NCBI GenBank assembly: GCA_947601495.1 | Contig: CANQGE010000001.1 | Span: 95,731 to 159,730 of the forward strand | Reading direction: 5' to 3' | Origin: an uncultured Clostridia bacterium | Lineage (GTDB): Bacteria > Bacillota > Clostridia > TANB77 > CAG-508 | DNA: 64,000 nt | Translations under genes and position numbers: made by a program | The notes under the pieces: model-generated | Told to the model about the DNA's origin: nothing | The model's database searches: none | The model's input: only the letters and a program-made list of their open reading frames with translations | In this document: in pieces, positions 1 through 10,488 of the stretch | Layout: each line of letters opens with the position of its first letter | How positions within the stretch are numbered: the first letter of the stretch is position 1

Positions 1-1164
1 TTCATCACTTGCAAGTTTTAATTTATTTCCTTTATATTCTTTTTGACCTGTTTTAAAATTGAATGTTGGAAGGTCTACTTCTCTTCCAGCTAATAAATCT
101 AATAGTTGTTTATTAAATAAATCTAAATCTAAAGCTTCTATACATTCAAAATCATAATTACCTTGCTCATCTTTTGGATTATCTTTTCTTTCAACAAAAT
201 AATTATCTACAGAAATTGTTACTGGCTTTATTCCATTAATTTTTAAGCTCATTCCAAGTTTTGTTGCAAAAGTAGTTTTACCAGAAGATGATGGGCCTGC
301 AATAAGCACCATTCTAACATTTTTTCTATCTGTTATTTTCTGTGCTATTTCAGCTATTTTCTTTTCATGTAGTGCTTCTGAAATTAATATTAATTCTTTT
401 TCCCCACCTGGTGATTTTATTTTTCTGTTTAATCTATGAACTGTATTTATTTTCATTAATTTATTTATTTCATCATATTCATCCATAGCAGAAACTAATT
501 TTATACTAGTATCTGTATTTGGGTTTATTATGTTTGGCTCTGTAACGCTAGGATATTTTACTAAAAATCCATCTCTATATGTAACTAAATCATATATTTT
601 TGCAAATCCAGTAGAAATAGGCATTGTTCCATAAAAATAATTATAATAATTTCCACAATAATATAAAGAAACTTTCTCTTTATTTATTGATGTTTGAAGT
701 CTTCCTCTAAGTGTTTCTTCTTTTTTATAGAACTCTTCTGCTTCTTCTTGTGTCATCATTACTTTTCTTATTGGTAAATCTGCATCTATTATTTCTTGCA
801 TTCTTTGTTTTACTCTAGAAATCATTTCTTCTGTAACTTTCATATTATCAATTGTTCCAAACATTGCATTTGATACTTGATAGTTTACAGTAAGCAAGGC
901 ATCTGGATATATTTCAGAAAAAGCTTTGCTCATTAAGAAAAGTAAGCCTCTTATGTAAATGATTCTACCATCTTTATCTGTTCTATTGATAAACTCAACA
1001 TTTCCATCTTCTGTAATTGGAGCATTTAAAGATTCAATAGAATTATTAAGTCTAACAGCAATAACATCTTTTATTGTGCTTCTTTCAATTTCTTCTCTTA
1101 AAGCTTCTCTTATTGTGCTTCCTTCCTTAACCTCTATTTGTTTGTTTTCATAAGTTATTATCAT
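1..1164 (-). CDS. Uridine kinase-like nucleoside kinase with N-terminal TGS/ThrRS-like domain (C-terminus runs off the left edge)
   Basis: Minus-strand translation from ATG at 1164: MIITYENKQIEVKEGSTIREALREEIERSTIKDVIAVRLNN...; P-loop GPSSSGKTTFATKLG; no stop before position 1. Confidence 0.85.
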   Translation of the reverse strand, partial: MIITYENKQIEVKEGSTIREALREEIERSTIKDVIAVRLNNSIESLNAPITEDGNVEFINRTDKDGRIIYIRGLLFLMSKAFSEIYPDALLTVNYQVSNAMFGTIDNMKVTEEMISRVKQRMQEIIDADLPIRKVMMTQEEAEEFYKKEETLRGRLQTSINKEKVSLYYCGNYYNYFYGTMPISTGFAKIYDLVTYRDGFLVKYPSVTEPNIINPNTDTSIKLVSAMDEYDEINKLMKINTVHRLNRKIKSPGGEKELILISEALHEKKIAEIAQKITDRKNVRMVLIAGPSSSGKTTFATKLGMSLKINGIKPVTISVDNYFVERKDNPKDEQGNYDFECIEALDLDLFNKQLLDLLAGREVDLPTFNFKTGQKEYKGNKLKLASDE

Positions 1165-1197
1165 AAATTTTCATCCTTTCAAGTAATAAGTATATGT

Positions 1198-1395
1198 TTA
1201 AAAATTAAAGTACATTATTACAGTACCTAATATTAGTAGTAAAAATCCAAAAAACTTAAGACCAAAAACCGCTTCATTTTTATCACTAAAACTAAAATAT
1301 TTTTTTACTATTGGTCTTGCATCATATATAAATTTAACACCTAAAACAAGTGATATTGTTCCTATAACTAGTAAAAATATTTTCAATTTAAACAT
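1198..1395 (-). CDS. Small hypothetical membrane protein (65 aa, two hydrophobic segments)
   Basis: ORF track; hydrophobic N- and C-terminal stretches. Confidence 0.5.
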   Translation of the reverse strand: MFKLKIFLLVIGTISLVLGVKFIYDARPIVKKYFSFSDKNEAVFGLKFFGFLLLILGTVIMYFNF

Positions 1396-1478
1396 CCTCT
1401 TTTTCTTTCAAATTAACGTATATATTGTATTATCTTTGTTTGGGTTTGTCAATTACAATAGAGTGAAATATTTGTGAA

Positions 1479-3528
1479 TTATATCTCTATTCTATCTTTA
1501 AATTTATCATCAACTAATTTTTTTAGTAATTTATTTTCTTCTTTTTCAAGTAGTGGATCTTTGTCTATTATTTCTAGTGCAATGCCTTGAACCTGATTTA
1601 ACATTCCCACATCTTCAAATAAATTAGCAATTTTAAATTCTGGTATACCATGTTGTCTTGTTCCGAAAAATTCTCCAGAGCCCCTTAACTCTAGGTCTTT
1701 TTCAGAAATAACAAATCCATCATTTGTGCTTGAAATAACTTTCATTCTTTCTCTAACAATTGGCGAATTTCCCTGATATTTTAAAATACAATAAGACTGA
1801 TATTCTCCGACGTCCAACTCTTCCTCTTAGTTGATGAAGTTGAGCTAAACCAAATCTTTCTGCATTTTGGATAACCATAATGTTACTATTTGGAACATTT
1901 ACACCAACTTCTATAACAGTTGTAGAAACTAAAATGTCTATTTCTCCATTTTTAAATCTTTCCATTATTTCATCTTTTTCTTTTGGTCTCATTTTACCAT
2001 GCAAATATTCTACTCTAAACTGTGGAAAGACATTGTTTTTATAATTTTCATAAATCTCCATTACAGATTTTGCGTTTATTTCTTCATTTTCTTCTACTAA
2101 AGGACAAACTATGTAACATTGTCTACCCTCTTCAATATTTTTAGTAATAAAGTTATTTACTCTTTGCTCCATACCCTTTGTAACAGCATAAGTTTCTATC
2201 TTTTTTCTGTTTGGAGGAAGCTCATCAATAATAGATATGTCTAAATCTCCATATAGAATTAGTGCTAAAGTTCTTGGAATTGGTGTTGCTGTCATAACTA
2301 AAACATCTGGATTTTTTCCTTTTTCTACTATTATGCTTCTTTGTCTAACTCCAAATCTATGTTGCTCATCTGTAACTACTAATCCCAAATTTTTAAACAC
2401 AACATTTTCTTCTAAAACTGCATGTGTTCCTATTAAAATATCTATTTCTCCATTTTCTAATCGTTTTAATATATCTTCTTTTTTCTTTTTAGAAATTCCG
2501 CTAATTAAAAGCTCGCACCTTATTCCAGTTTCTTTTAAGATTTCATTAAAGCTTTCTAAGTGCTGTGATGCAAGTATTGCAGTTGGTGCCATTATAACAG
2601 CTTGATAACCTGATTTTACTGCTTTATATGCAGAAATTAATGCAACAACTGTTTTTCCAGAGCCAACATCTCCTTGCATTAATCTATTCATTGGTTTATC
2701 ACTTTCCATGTCCTTATCTATTTCTTCTAAAACCCTAAGTTGCGCTTTTGTTAGTTTAAATGGCAATTTATCTATTATTTCTGACATTTTTGCTTCTTTA
2801 CTAAATGCAATTCCTTGCTTTTTAATTTCATATTTATTTTTTAAGCTTAAAAGAGCTAGTTGCATAGAGAAAAGTTCTTCAAAAACTAATCTTTTTTTAG
2901 CTAAACTAAAATTTTCAAAAGTTTCTGGAAAATGTATTTGATGAATTGCAGTATTATAATCATATAAATTATATTTTTTTAATATGTATTCTGGTAAAGT
3001 TTCATCTAGCTTTCCCTTAACTTCATTTAATCCACTTTCTATTATTTTTCTAATAACATTTTGAGATAAATTATATGTAAGAGGATATATTGGAATTATT
3101 TTGCCTGTATTTTTTTCAAAAATTTTTTCTTCATATACAGGTTCTTGCATTTCTGGTCTTCCATATTTTCTAGATATTTTCCCATAAAATTTATATTCTA
3201 TATTTGGCTTAAAAATGTTTTTTAAATAAGATTTATTATACCAAGTAACAAGCATACTTCCAGTTTCATCTCGAACTATTAGTTTACTTATCATAAGATT
3301 TTTTCTAATTCTTACTTCATTTACTCTTCCAACTGGATATGCATAAATTAAAGCTTCGTCACCATCTACAACTTCAGCAATTTTTTTCGGTTTTCCTCTA
3401 TCTTCATATTCACGTGGGAAATAAGTTATAAGGTCTTTTAAAGAAAAAATACCTAATTTATTTAAAAGAGTAGCACGATTAGGTCCTACTCCTTTTATGT
3501 ATTGTATATTTTTTTCTAAATCTACCAT
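1479..3528 (-). CDS. recG: ATP-dependent DNA helicase RecG, in two frames (3528..1807 joined by a +1 shift to 1808..1479)
   Basis: ORF 1753..3528 carries helicase motifs (QGDVGSGKT, DEQHRFGVRQR, MTATPIPRTLAL, LHQLRGRVGR) and then leaves frame at CGG 1809-1807. ORF 1479..1817 continues with GEYQSYCILKYQGNS...DLELRGSGEFFGTRQHG, the RecG C-terminus. Confidence 0.93.
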
Positions 3529-3622
3529 ATATTTTCTCCAGTTTTTCTAGGATATTATTTAAAATTTTACAAACAAATTTTATCACGGAAAAGTATTTTT
3601 TTCAATATTTATTTATCTTTTA

Positions 3623-3651
3623 TTGACTTAAATAATTTAAAATAATATAAT
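3623..3651 (+). promoter_or_regulatory. Sigma-70-type promoter upstream of the 3683 ORF (TTGACT-N17-TATAAT)
   Basis: ttgact at 3623-3628, tataat at 3646-3651, 17-nt spacer, about 30 nt upstream of the ATG. Confidence 0.7.
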
Positions 3652-3682
3652 CAAAATATAGTTTTTATAGGGGGAAAAAATT

Positions 3683-4171
3683 ATGTATGATGAAGATGCT
3701 TATAGAAGATATTTATTATTTGTAAAAATAAAGAAAACATTTATAATGATTGTTTTTTGCGTTATAGGAGCAATTTTAGGAGTTATAATTAGTTCATGTG
3801 TTGTAGATGTTCTACGTTTTTCTAGTAATTTAAAACCTATAATAATTATTATTTCAACTTTAATTTTCTTAGCAATTGCTTTACTTGCAACTTCAAATGC
3901 AAGTAAAGAAGTTCAAGACGGATATTGGAAAATAGCTGTTTTAAGGAAATTAACCTTAATATCTAAAAAATTAGATAATTTAGAAAATTTAAATGATTTA
4001 GCAAGTGTAAAGTTAATAAATGAAGATGTTCCTCCAAAAGAAGAAATATCTAGTATTACACCTTTGGTTGAACAAGAAGATCAATCAAAAGAACAAGAGC
4101 AAGAAAAAGATGAAGAAATTAAAAATAGTAAAAAATCTAAAAAAAGTAAAGAAGAAATTAAAAATTCATAA
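3683..4171 (+). CDS. Hypothetical membrane protein with two TM segments and a K/E/S-rich C-terminal tail
   Basis: ORF with upstream purine-rich RBS (aggggg) and a consensus promoter; hydrophobic segments then a charged coil. Confidence 0.7.
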   Translation: MYDEDAYRRYLLFVKIKKTFIMIVFCVIGAILGVIISSCVVDVLRFSSNLKPIIIIISTLIFLAIALLATSNASKEVQDGYWKIAVLRKLTLISKKLDNLENLNDLASVKLINEDVPPKEEISSITPLVEQEDQSKEQEQEKDEEIKNSKKSKKSKEEIKNS

Positions 4172-4173
4172 AT

Positions 4174-4205
4174 AAAAAAATAGGCCACACAGCCTATTTT
4201 TTTAT
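4174..4205. terminator. Bidirectional intrinsic terminator between convergent genes
   Basis: AAATAGGC-cacaca-GCCTATTT hairpin followed by a T run. Confidence 0.85.
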
Positions 4206-4247
4206 TTTTAAATACTTTAGAAATTCTTTATTTATATGTATTTAATA

Positions 4248-5549
4248 TTAATATCCTGGTTTTTTTAGAAGTTTAAACATGTTCTTTTTATATTCTTCTA
4301 CACCTGGTTGATTGAAAGGATTTACTCCTAATATTGAACCAGACATTGCACAAGCTTTTTCAAAGAAATAAATTAATTCTCCAATGTTTTCTTCATCTAA
4401 TCTATCTATTTGAACCATAAAGTTTGGAACTTTTCCTGTAACATGTGCTTGAACTGTTCCTTCCATAGCTTTATTATTAACATATCCTAGAGTTTTTCCT
4501 GCTAAATAATTTAATCCATCTAAGTTTTGGTCATCTGGTTGAATAGTGATTTCAGATTCATTTTCTTTTACTTTTAATACTGTTTCTATTAAATCTCTTT
4601 TTCCATCTTGAATATATTGTCCCATTGAATGTAGGTCTGTAGTTAAATCAACACCAGCTGGGAATATCCCTTTTAAGTCTTTTCCTTCACTTTCTCCATA
4701 AAGTTGTTTCCACCATTCTGTGAAATAATGAAGTTTTGGCTCATAGTTTGCTAAAATTTCTATTGTTTTTCCTGAGTTATATAATAAATTTCTTGCAACT
4801 GCATATTTATAGCAATCATTATTTTTCAAACTAGAATTTGAGTAAGCCTCTTGTGCTTTTCTTGCTCCTTCCATTAATTTGTCTATATTTATTCCAGCAG
4901 TTGCTATTGGAAGTAATCCAACCGCTGTAAGAACTGAAAATCTTCCACCTATATTATCTGGAATAACAAAAGTTTCATATTTTTCTTCATTTGATAATGT
5001 TTTTAAAGCTCCTCTTTGCTTATCTGTTGTAACATAAATTCTCTTTCTTGCTTCATCTACTCCATATTTTGTTTCTAGAACTTCTCTAAAAATTCTAAAA
5101 GCGATTGCAGGCTCTGTGGTAGTTCCTGATTTTGAAATTACATTTATAGAAATATCTTTATCTGAAACAAATTCTAATAAATCATTCATATAAACTGGAC
5201 TTAAATTATTTCCAGCATAAACAATTTGAGGCATTTTTCTCTTGCTTTCTGGCATAGAATTATAAAAAGTATGTGATAAGCTATCTATAACTGCTCTAGC
5301 TCCTAAATAAGATCCACCTATTCCTATAACAACTAATACATCTGAATCTTTTTGTATTTTTTTAGCAGCCTTTTTTATTCTATTAAACTCTGTTTTATCA
5401 TAATTTGTTGGAAGCTCAATCCATCCCAAAAATTCTGTTTCTTCATTTGCATTTTTATGAAGTTTTTTATGTATTTTGCTAACTTCACTACTATATTCGT
5501 TAATCATTTTTTCTTGTAAACCTGAATTTTCTAAATTAAATCTAACCAT
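4248..5549 (-). CDS. pgi: Glucose-6-phosphate isomerase
   Basis: [44 protein letters not shown], the PGI family signatures. Confidence 0.95.
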   Translation of the reverse strand: MVRFNLENSGLQEKMINEYSSEVSKIHKKLHKNANEETEFLGWIELPTNYDKTEFNRIKKAAKKIQKDSDVLVVIGIGGSYLGARAVIDSLSHTFYNSMPESKRKMPQIVYAGNNLSPVYMNDLLEFVSDKDISINVISKSGTTTEPAIAFRIFREVLETKYGVDEARKRIYVTTDKQRGALKTLSNEEKYETFVIPDNIGGRFSVLTAVGLLPIATAGINIDKLMEGARKAQEAYSNSSLKNNDCYKYAVARNLLYNSGKTIEILANYEPKLHYFTEWWKQLYGESEGKDLKGIFPAGVDLTTDLHSMGQYIQDGKRDLIETVLKVKENESEITIQPDDQNLDGLNYLAGKTLGYVNNKAMEGTVQAHVTGKVPNFMVQIDRLDEENIGELIYFFEKACAMSGSILGVNPFNQPGVEEYKKNMFKLLKKPGY

Positions 5550-5575
5550 AATATTTTTGTATGATTTTTTATCAT
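5531..5575 (-). CDS. Possible 14-aa leader ORF overlapping the pgi start ([14 protein letters not shown])
   Basis: Strong SD AAAGGAGAG at 5585-5577 sits just before the ATG at 5575; stop TAG at 5531 lies inside pgi in another frame. Confidence 0.35.
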   Translation of the reverse strand: MIKNHTKILWLDLI

Positions 5576-5697
5576 ACTCTCCTTTCGTTTAAAAATTCTA
5601 TTTTTACACAGAGATTATATCATATGCTTTGCAAAAATTATATGTTTTTTATGTGAAATTTTTCTATTTGCATTAATTTTCTAAATAATTTTACAAT

Positions 5698-5868
5698 TAA
5701 TAGTTTTTATATGATTAAATATATCTTTATTAGTGACTTGGTGTCGCAATCTTCTTTTTTAAAAATTAATTAGAAAGGAAGATTGCTCCAATCGCCCTCC
5801 GCTTACGCTTCGGTTGGTCGCTTACGCGTCACTTATAAAGATATATTTAATCACATAAAAACTTATTA
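5698..5868. repeat. Palindrome-embedded GC-rich repeat, copy 1 (arms 5698-5737 and 5828-5868; core 5738-5827)
   Basis: Core TTGGTGTCGCAATCTTC...CGGTTGGTCGCTTACGC shared with 19170-19255. The flanking arms are reverse complements of each other over about 40 nt but unrelated to the arms of copy 2. Confidence 0.9.
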
Positions 5869-5916
5869 GCTAAAAATATAAATATTCTAGTTGAAAAATA
5901 TAAATACACTAAATAA

Positions 5917-5943
5917 TTGACTTTTTTTATTTAAAGCTATAAT
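5917..5943 (+). promoter_or_regulatory. Possible promoter for rqcH (TTGACT-N15-TATAAT)
   Basis: ttgact 5917-5922 and tataat 5938-5943; short 15-nt spacer. Confidence 0.45.
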
Positions 5944-6017
5944 ATATTACATATTAATTTACAATTAATTTATAAACATTTTTTAAATGAAATTGCAATT
6001 TATAAGGAGATATTTTA

Positions 6018-7727
6018 ATGGCTTTTGATGGATTCATTACAAAATCTGTTGTAACAGAACTAAAAAACACTATTATTGGAGCAAAAGTAAATAAAGTTTT
6101 TGAACCTAATAAAAATGAAATTGTTTTAGGTCTTTATAATAATGGAATAAATTATGCTCTAAATATTTCTGCAAATCCAGAATTTTGTAGAATTTCTTTA
6201 ACAAATCATTCTAAACCAAATCCTCAAAACGCTTACAATTATTGTATGCTTCTTAGAAAATATTTAATAAACGGAAAAATTGTTAATATTTCTAATTATG
6301 ATTTAGAAAGAACAGTTGAAATAGATTTTGAATGTTATAATGACTTAAATGATTTAGTTTTAAGAAAATTATTTGTTGAAATTATGAGCAGACAAAGTAA
6401 TATTATTTTAACAAATGAAAATAACATTATAATTGACACATTAAAACATTTTGATAATACAACAAGAGAACTTCTTCCAGCACATGAATATATTTTTACT
6501 CCAATAAATAAAACTAGCTTTTTAAAACAAAACAAAGAAGATTTCATAAATTTTGTAAATGCATCTAACACAAAATCTTTAACTATTCTTCTTACAAGTA
6601 GCTTTATTGGCTTTAGTAAGCCTTTTGTAAAAGAAACTTTAAAAATATTAAATATAAATGACTCAGAATTTTCTTCTTTAGACTTAGAAGATTTATTTAA
6701 CTATATAAATGAATTAATACAAAATATGGGAACTCTTAATGTTTCTTGCAAACTAATAAATGAAAAAGATTACACAATAGTTTTAAATCAAGAAGCAAAT
6801 AATAGTGAATTTAATTCATCTACAAGTATAAATTTCTTTTTAGATGACTTCTATTATAATAAAGAGGCAAATGCATTATTTGTTAATTCTAGAAATAGCT
6901 TGCTTAAAGTTGTTTCTGACGCACTTAAAAAAGTTAATAAAAAAATTGAAAATATAAATTCTAAACTTAAAGAATGTGATGAAAAAGATAAATTTAGACT
7001 ATATGGAGAACTTCTTACCGCAAATCTTTATAAAATAAACTCAGATTCAAATCTTTCTGAAATCACAGTTGAAAATTATTATGATGAAAATCACTTAATA
7101 ACAATACCTTTAGATAAAAGTTTTTCTGTGCAAAAAAACATTGAAAAATATTTTAAAAAATACAATAAACTAAAAAATGCTCTTACCATTGTTACTGAGC
7201 AGAAAAAAGAAGCTGAAAAAGAATTAACTTATATAGAAAGCATTGTTTTTAATTTGAGTAATGCTAAAAATGTTAATGATATAAATGAAGTCTACGAAGA
7301 AATTTCTGAAAACATTGCTACCAAAAAAAATATTAATAATAAAACTACTACTAAAAAAGTATCTGCTAATTACACTATGGAACTTGAAAAGATTAATTTT
7401 GAAGGATTTACAATTTATATTGGAAAAAATAATATTCAAAATGACCATATAAGTTTAAAACTTGCAAATTCTAATGATGTTTGGTTTCATGCACAAAAAA
7501 TACATGGTAGTCATGTACTTTTAAGAAATCCTGAAAATTTAGACTTGGATGAAATTCCTGAAAATGTTTTATTTAAATGTGCTTGCATTGCGAAAGAAAA
7601 TAGCAAAGCTTATAATTCATTAAATATTTCTGTTGATTACTGCTATTCTAAATTTGTAAAAAAAATTTCTGGAAGCAAGCCTGGAATGGTTATTTATAGT
7701 AATTTTAAAACAATTATAGTGAAATAA
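6018..7727 (+). CDS. rqcH: RqcH / fibronectin-binding A (NFACT) family ribosome quality-control protein
   Basis: N-terminal MAFDGFITKSVVTELKNTIIGAKVNKVFEPNKNEIVLGLYNNG; C-terminal DVWFHAQKIHGSHVLLR and SGSKPGMVIYSNFKTIIV, typical NFACT-N/NFACT-R. Confidence 0.92.
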   Translation: MAFDGFITKSVVTELKNTIIGAKVNKVFEPNKNEIVLGLYNNGINYALNISANPEFCRISLTNHSKPNPQNAYNYCMLLRKYLINGKIVNISNYDLERTVEIDFECYNDLNDLVLRKLFVEIMSRQSNIILTNENNIIIDTLKHFDNTTRELLPAHEYIFTPINKTSFLKQNKEDFINFVNASNTKSLTILLTSSFIGFSKPFVKETLKILNINDSEFSSLDLEDLFNYINELIQNMGTLNVSCKLINEKDYTIVLNQEANNSEFNSSTSINFFLDDFYYNKEANALFVNSRNSLLKVVSDALKKVNKKIENINSKLKECDEKDKFRLYGELLTANLYKINSDSNLSEITVENYYDENHLITIPLDKSFSVQKNIEKYFKKYNKLKNALTIVTEQKKEAEKELTYIESIVFNLSNAKNVNDINEVYEEISENIATKKNINNKTTTKKVSANYTMELEKINFEGFTIYIGKNNIQNDHISLKLANSNDVWFHAQKIHGSHVLLRNPENLDLDEIPENVLFKCACIAKENSKAYNSLNISVDYCYSKFVKKISGSKPGMVIYSNFKTIIVK

Positions 7728-7728
7728 A

Positions 7729-7766
7729 AAAGGAGAATTGTTAAATCTTTAACAATTCTCTTTTTA
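7729..7766. terminator. Bidirectional intrinsic terminator
   Basis: GAGAATTGTTAAA/TTTAACAATTCTC hairpin with flanking A and T runs, between convergent genes. Confidence 0.9.
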
Positions 7767-7768
7767 CA

Positions 7769-8692
7769 TTAAATTTTCAGTCCTAATCTTTGTTTTTCTA
7801 AATTTATTTTATAATGATTAATTTTCAATCTTAATCTTTTTATTTTTTCTTTTTTAGTTTTAAGAATATATATAATTAAAATTGTTGATGCTAATATTAT
7901 AGCAGTTGTTGCAAGAGTTATATCACTGCTCTTTTTCTCTTTTAGTTTATCTGTATCTAAGTCTTTAGTACTTCCTACAATAAATTCATTGTAGCTTTTA
8001 CTTTCTGAAATATCTATTCTTTCTCCTCTTACTAATAATCTATGAGTATTAACCATATATGGTGTACAAGTTACAAGAGTTATGTAATCTTTTTCTGGAT
8101 CTATTCCCAAAGAACTTACATCTTCTGGTTCAACCACATCTATTTTATCAACTCTGTATGCTAACTTTTCATCTAATACATTTATAAAAAATTCATCGCC
8201 AATTTCTAATTTATCTATATTATCAAAAACTTTTTGTTTAGCAAGACCTGTATGTCCTGCCAAAACTGCATGCGTTCCTTTTCCTCCTATTGGAAGAGAT
8301 GTAGATTCAATATGTCCTACTCCGGATTGTAAAACACCTTCTGAAACGCCATGATAAATTGGTAAGTACACATCTATTTTAGGAATACTAACATATCCAA
8401 TAGTTTCTCCAATATTTAAAACATTATAGTAATTCAAATATTTTCTCTCTACTGGTTTTGATTCCAAAGATATATCTATTTCTTCATCTTCTTTTAATTG
8501 TTCGTTATAATTTTTTGCTTCTTCTAATTTCTGTCTTTTTTCTTCGCTACCCATCTTTCTTATAATATCTTGATAATTTGATATGCAAGTTGTTTGGGTA
8601 TATGAATTTACTAAAGAAGATATAATTGGATATGAAATTAAACTAATACCTATTAACACAAATAGTATTTGAACTATTTTTCTTTTATTCAT
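7769..8692 (-). CDS. Class C (pilin-polymerising) sortase
   Basis: AVLAGHTGLAKQKVFDNID, YITLVTCTPYMVNTHRLLVRGER (catalytic TLxTC and R), N- and C-terminal TM segments, next to LPLTG pilins. Confidence 0.9.
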   Translation of the reverse strand: MNKRKIVQILFVLIGISLISYPIISSLVNSYTQTTCISNYQDIIRKMGSEEKRQKLEEAKNYNEQLKEDEEIDISLESKPVERKYLNYYNVLNIGETIGYVSIPKIDVYLPIYHGVSEGVLQSGVGHIESTSLPIGGKGTHAVLAGHTGLAKQKVFDNIDKLEIGDEFFINVLDEKLAYRVDKIDVVEPEDVSSLGIDPEKDYITLVTCTPYMVNTHRLLVRGERIDISESKSYNEFIVGSTKDLDTDKLKEKKSSDITLATTAIILASTILIIYILKTKKEKIKRLRLKINHYKINLEKQRLGLKI

Positions 8693-8726
8693 CTGTACTT
8701 CCTTCTTCTTTAACTCGCAAGTAATT

Positions 8727-10449
8727 TTATTTCTTTTTGTCTTTTTTATTTATAGCTATTGCTCCTCCAATAAATGCTATTCCTAATGCAAATATTGCAA
8801 TTGTTCCTATTCCACCTGTAAGAGGTAAAGTTAGTCCTTTTCTATTTTTTATAGTAACTTCTGTTTCTGAAGATGTTTCACTTATTGTAATTTCTTGAGG
8901 TTGTCTCAATTTATTATATCTCAATCCATCAGGATCATCTTTCACTAATGGAGCTTCTGTTTCTACTAAATAATAAGTTCCGTATTTTAATCCATAATAT
9001 GTTGCAGTTCCATCATCTGTTGAAACAATCTCAATATCTGTTCCATTTTCATCTGTTAAAAATATTTCTTGTTTTGCCTCTTCTTCTGTTAGAGCTATTT
9101 TAAATTTTGCTCCAGCAAGTAAACTGTTATCTTGTCCATCGACTTTTTTAATTTTTAATCCACCAAGAATTGGTGTATCTGTATCTGTATCTGTTGATGT
9201 AGAATCTTCTGCTTCAACGTCTGTTTTATTTGAATATGTTAATGTTGCAGAGTTTTCATAACTACCTTGTTTATCTTTTATAATGTTTGCTTCATAAGTT
9301 AAAGTAAGTTGTTTTAGTTCTGTAGTTTCATTAACATCACTATATACACTTGCTAATTTTTCTTTTCCTGCGTCATTAAACTCTATTTTTATGGTAGTAT
9401 CTGTTGTTTCTAATGTATAATCTGTATCTTGAGTTAATGATACATCATCTATTTCTAGAATTTTTAAGCTTCCGTCAATATATTTTAAACCATCTGGCAT
9501 TGTATCTTCTATTTTAAAAGTTTTTAAATTTGCAATTGATGTTGGTATATCAACTTCAATTTGAAATTTTACAGTATTTCCAACTTCGCCGTTATCTAAA
9601 ACTTTCTTTGCTATTTCAGGTTTTTCATTTTTTATAGTTGCAGGTGTATCTCCAATATCTTCATTTTTAGCTGCCCAAGCAGATTTTATTAATCTAACAC
9701 CTGAGGCACCTTCCTCATAATATACTTCAAAATCATATTCTATTGTAGAATCTAAAATATATCCTTCTGCTGTTCCTGTTTCTATAAGTCTATATTTACC
9801 AACTGGTAAATTCTGCCATGTTAATTTTCCATCTTCATGTGTTTGAACAGGTTGTCCATAATCTTCATAATTACCTTCTTTATCTTGTTTTTGTAATTTA
9901 AAAGTAACACCGTCTATAGGACTACCTGTTTTTCTATTCTGTTTTTCTATTGAAAAATCTTCACCAATTAATGTATTTTTTGGATTTACTTTTACATCAT
10001 AATCTAAATTTACACCATCTTCATTAGTTCTTGGAATGTCTACTAAGAAATTTGCTGTTCTTAATTCTTCTGGAACACTATCTGGCGCATCTTCTTCTAA
10101 GACTAAATATCTACCAAGTGGAAGGCTTTCAAATTTGGCTATTCCAGAGCCATCTGTTGTTAAACTTTTCTTATAATATTTACCGTTCAATAAGTTGACC
10201 TTCTTGAATAGTTTCTTGCGCTTTATACCATTGTGGTACTGTTGTTTCAGTGTAATCATCTTCAACTTTATAAATTGTAAATTTTACACCTTGTATTGGA
10301 TTTTGTTCTCCTGAATCTACTTTTGTAATTTCTAAAGAACCATCTGTTCTTTCCTCATCAGCATTAACTATTGTTGTTAATGGGGTTAAGCTTGATAATA
10401 TTATAGCTATTGTCAATATCAAACTTAAAATTTTTGCTTTTGTTTTCAT
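8727..10449 (-). CDS. SpaA-type backbone pilin, LPLTG-anchored, in two frames (10449..10183 joined by a +1 shift to 10184..8727)
   Basis: ORF 10180..10449 has a signal peptide and the first part of a Cna-B domain. ORF 8727..10265 continues with (G)KYYKKSLTTDGSGIAKFESLPLGRYLVLEEDAP... and ends LPLTGGIGTIAIFALGIAFIGGAIAINKKDKKK. The frame change is at CGG 10185-10183. Confidence 0.88.
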
Positions 10450-10488
10450 AAAAAATCTCCTTTAATTTATATTTAAATTTTTAATTGT

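Noticed and set aside
5698-5868. Intrinsic terminator
   Set aside because: Located between divergent genes, GC-rich head of about 90 nt, and shared with another locus; does not fit a simple terminator hairpin plus T-run.
10180-10200. Classical slippery-heptamer or homopolymer frameshift in the pilin
   Set aside because: No homopolymer or X-XXY-YYZ motif at the site (CTTATTGAACGGTAAATAT); the shift is +1 and shares only CGG with the other sites.
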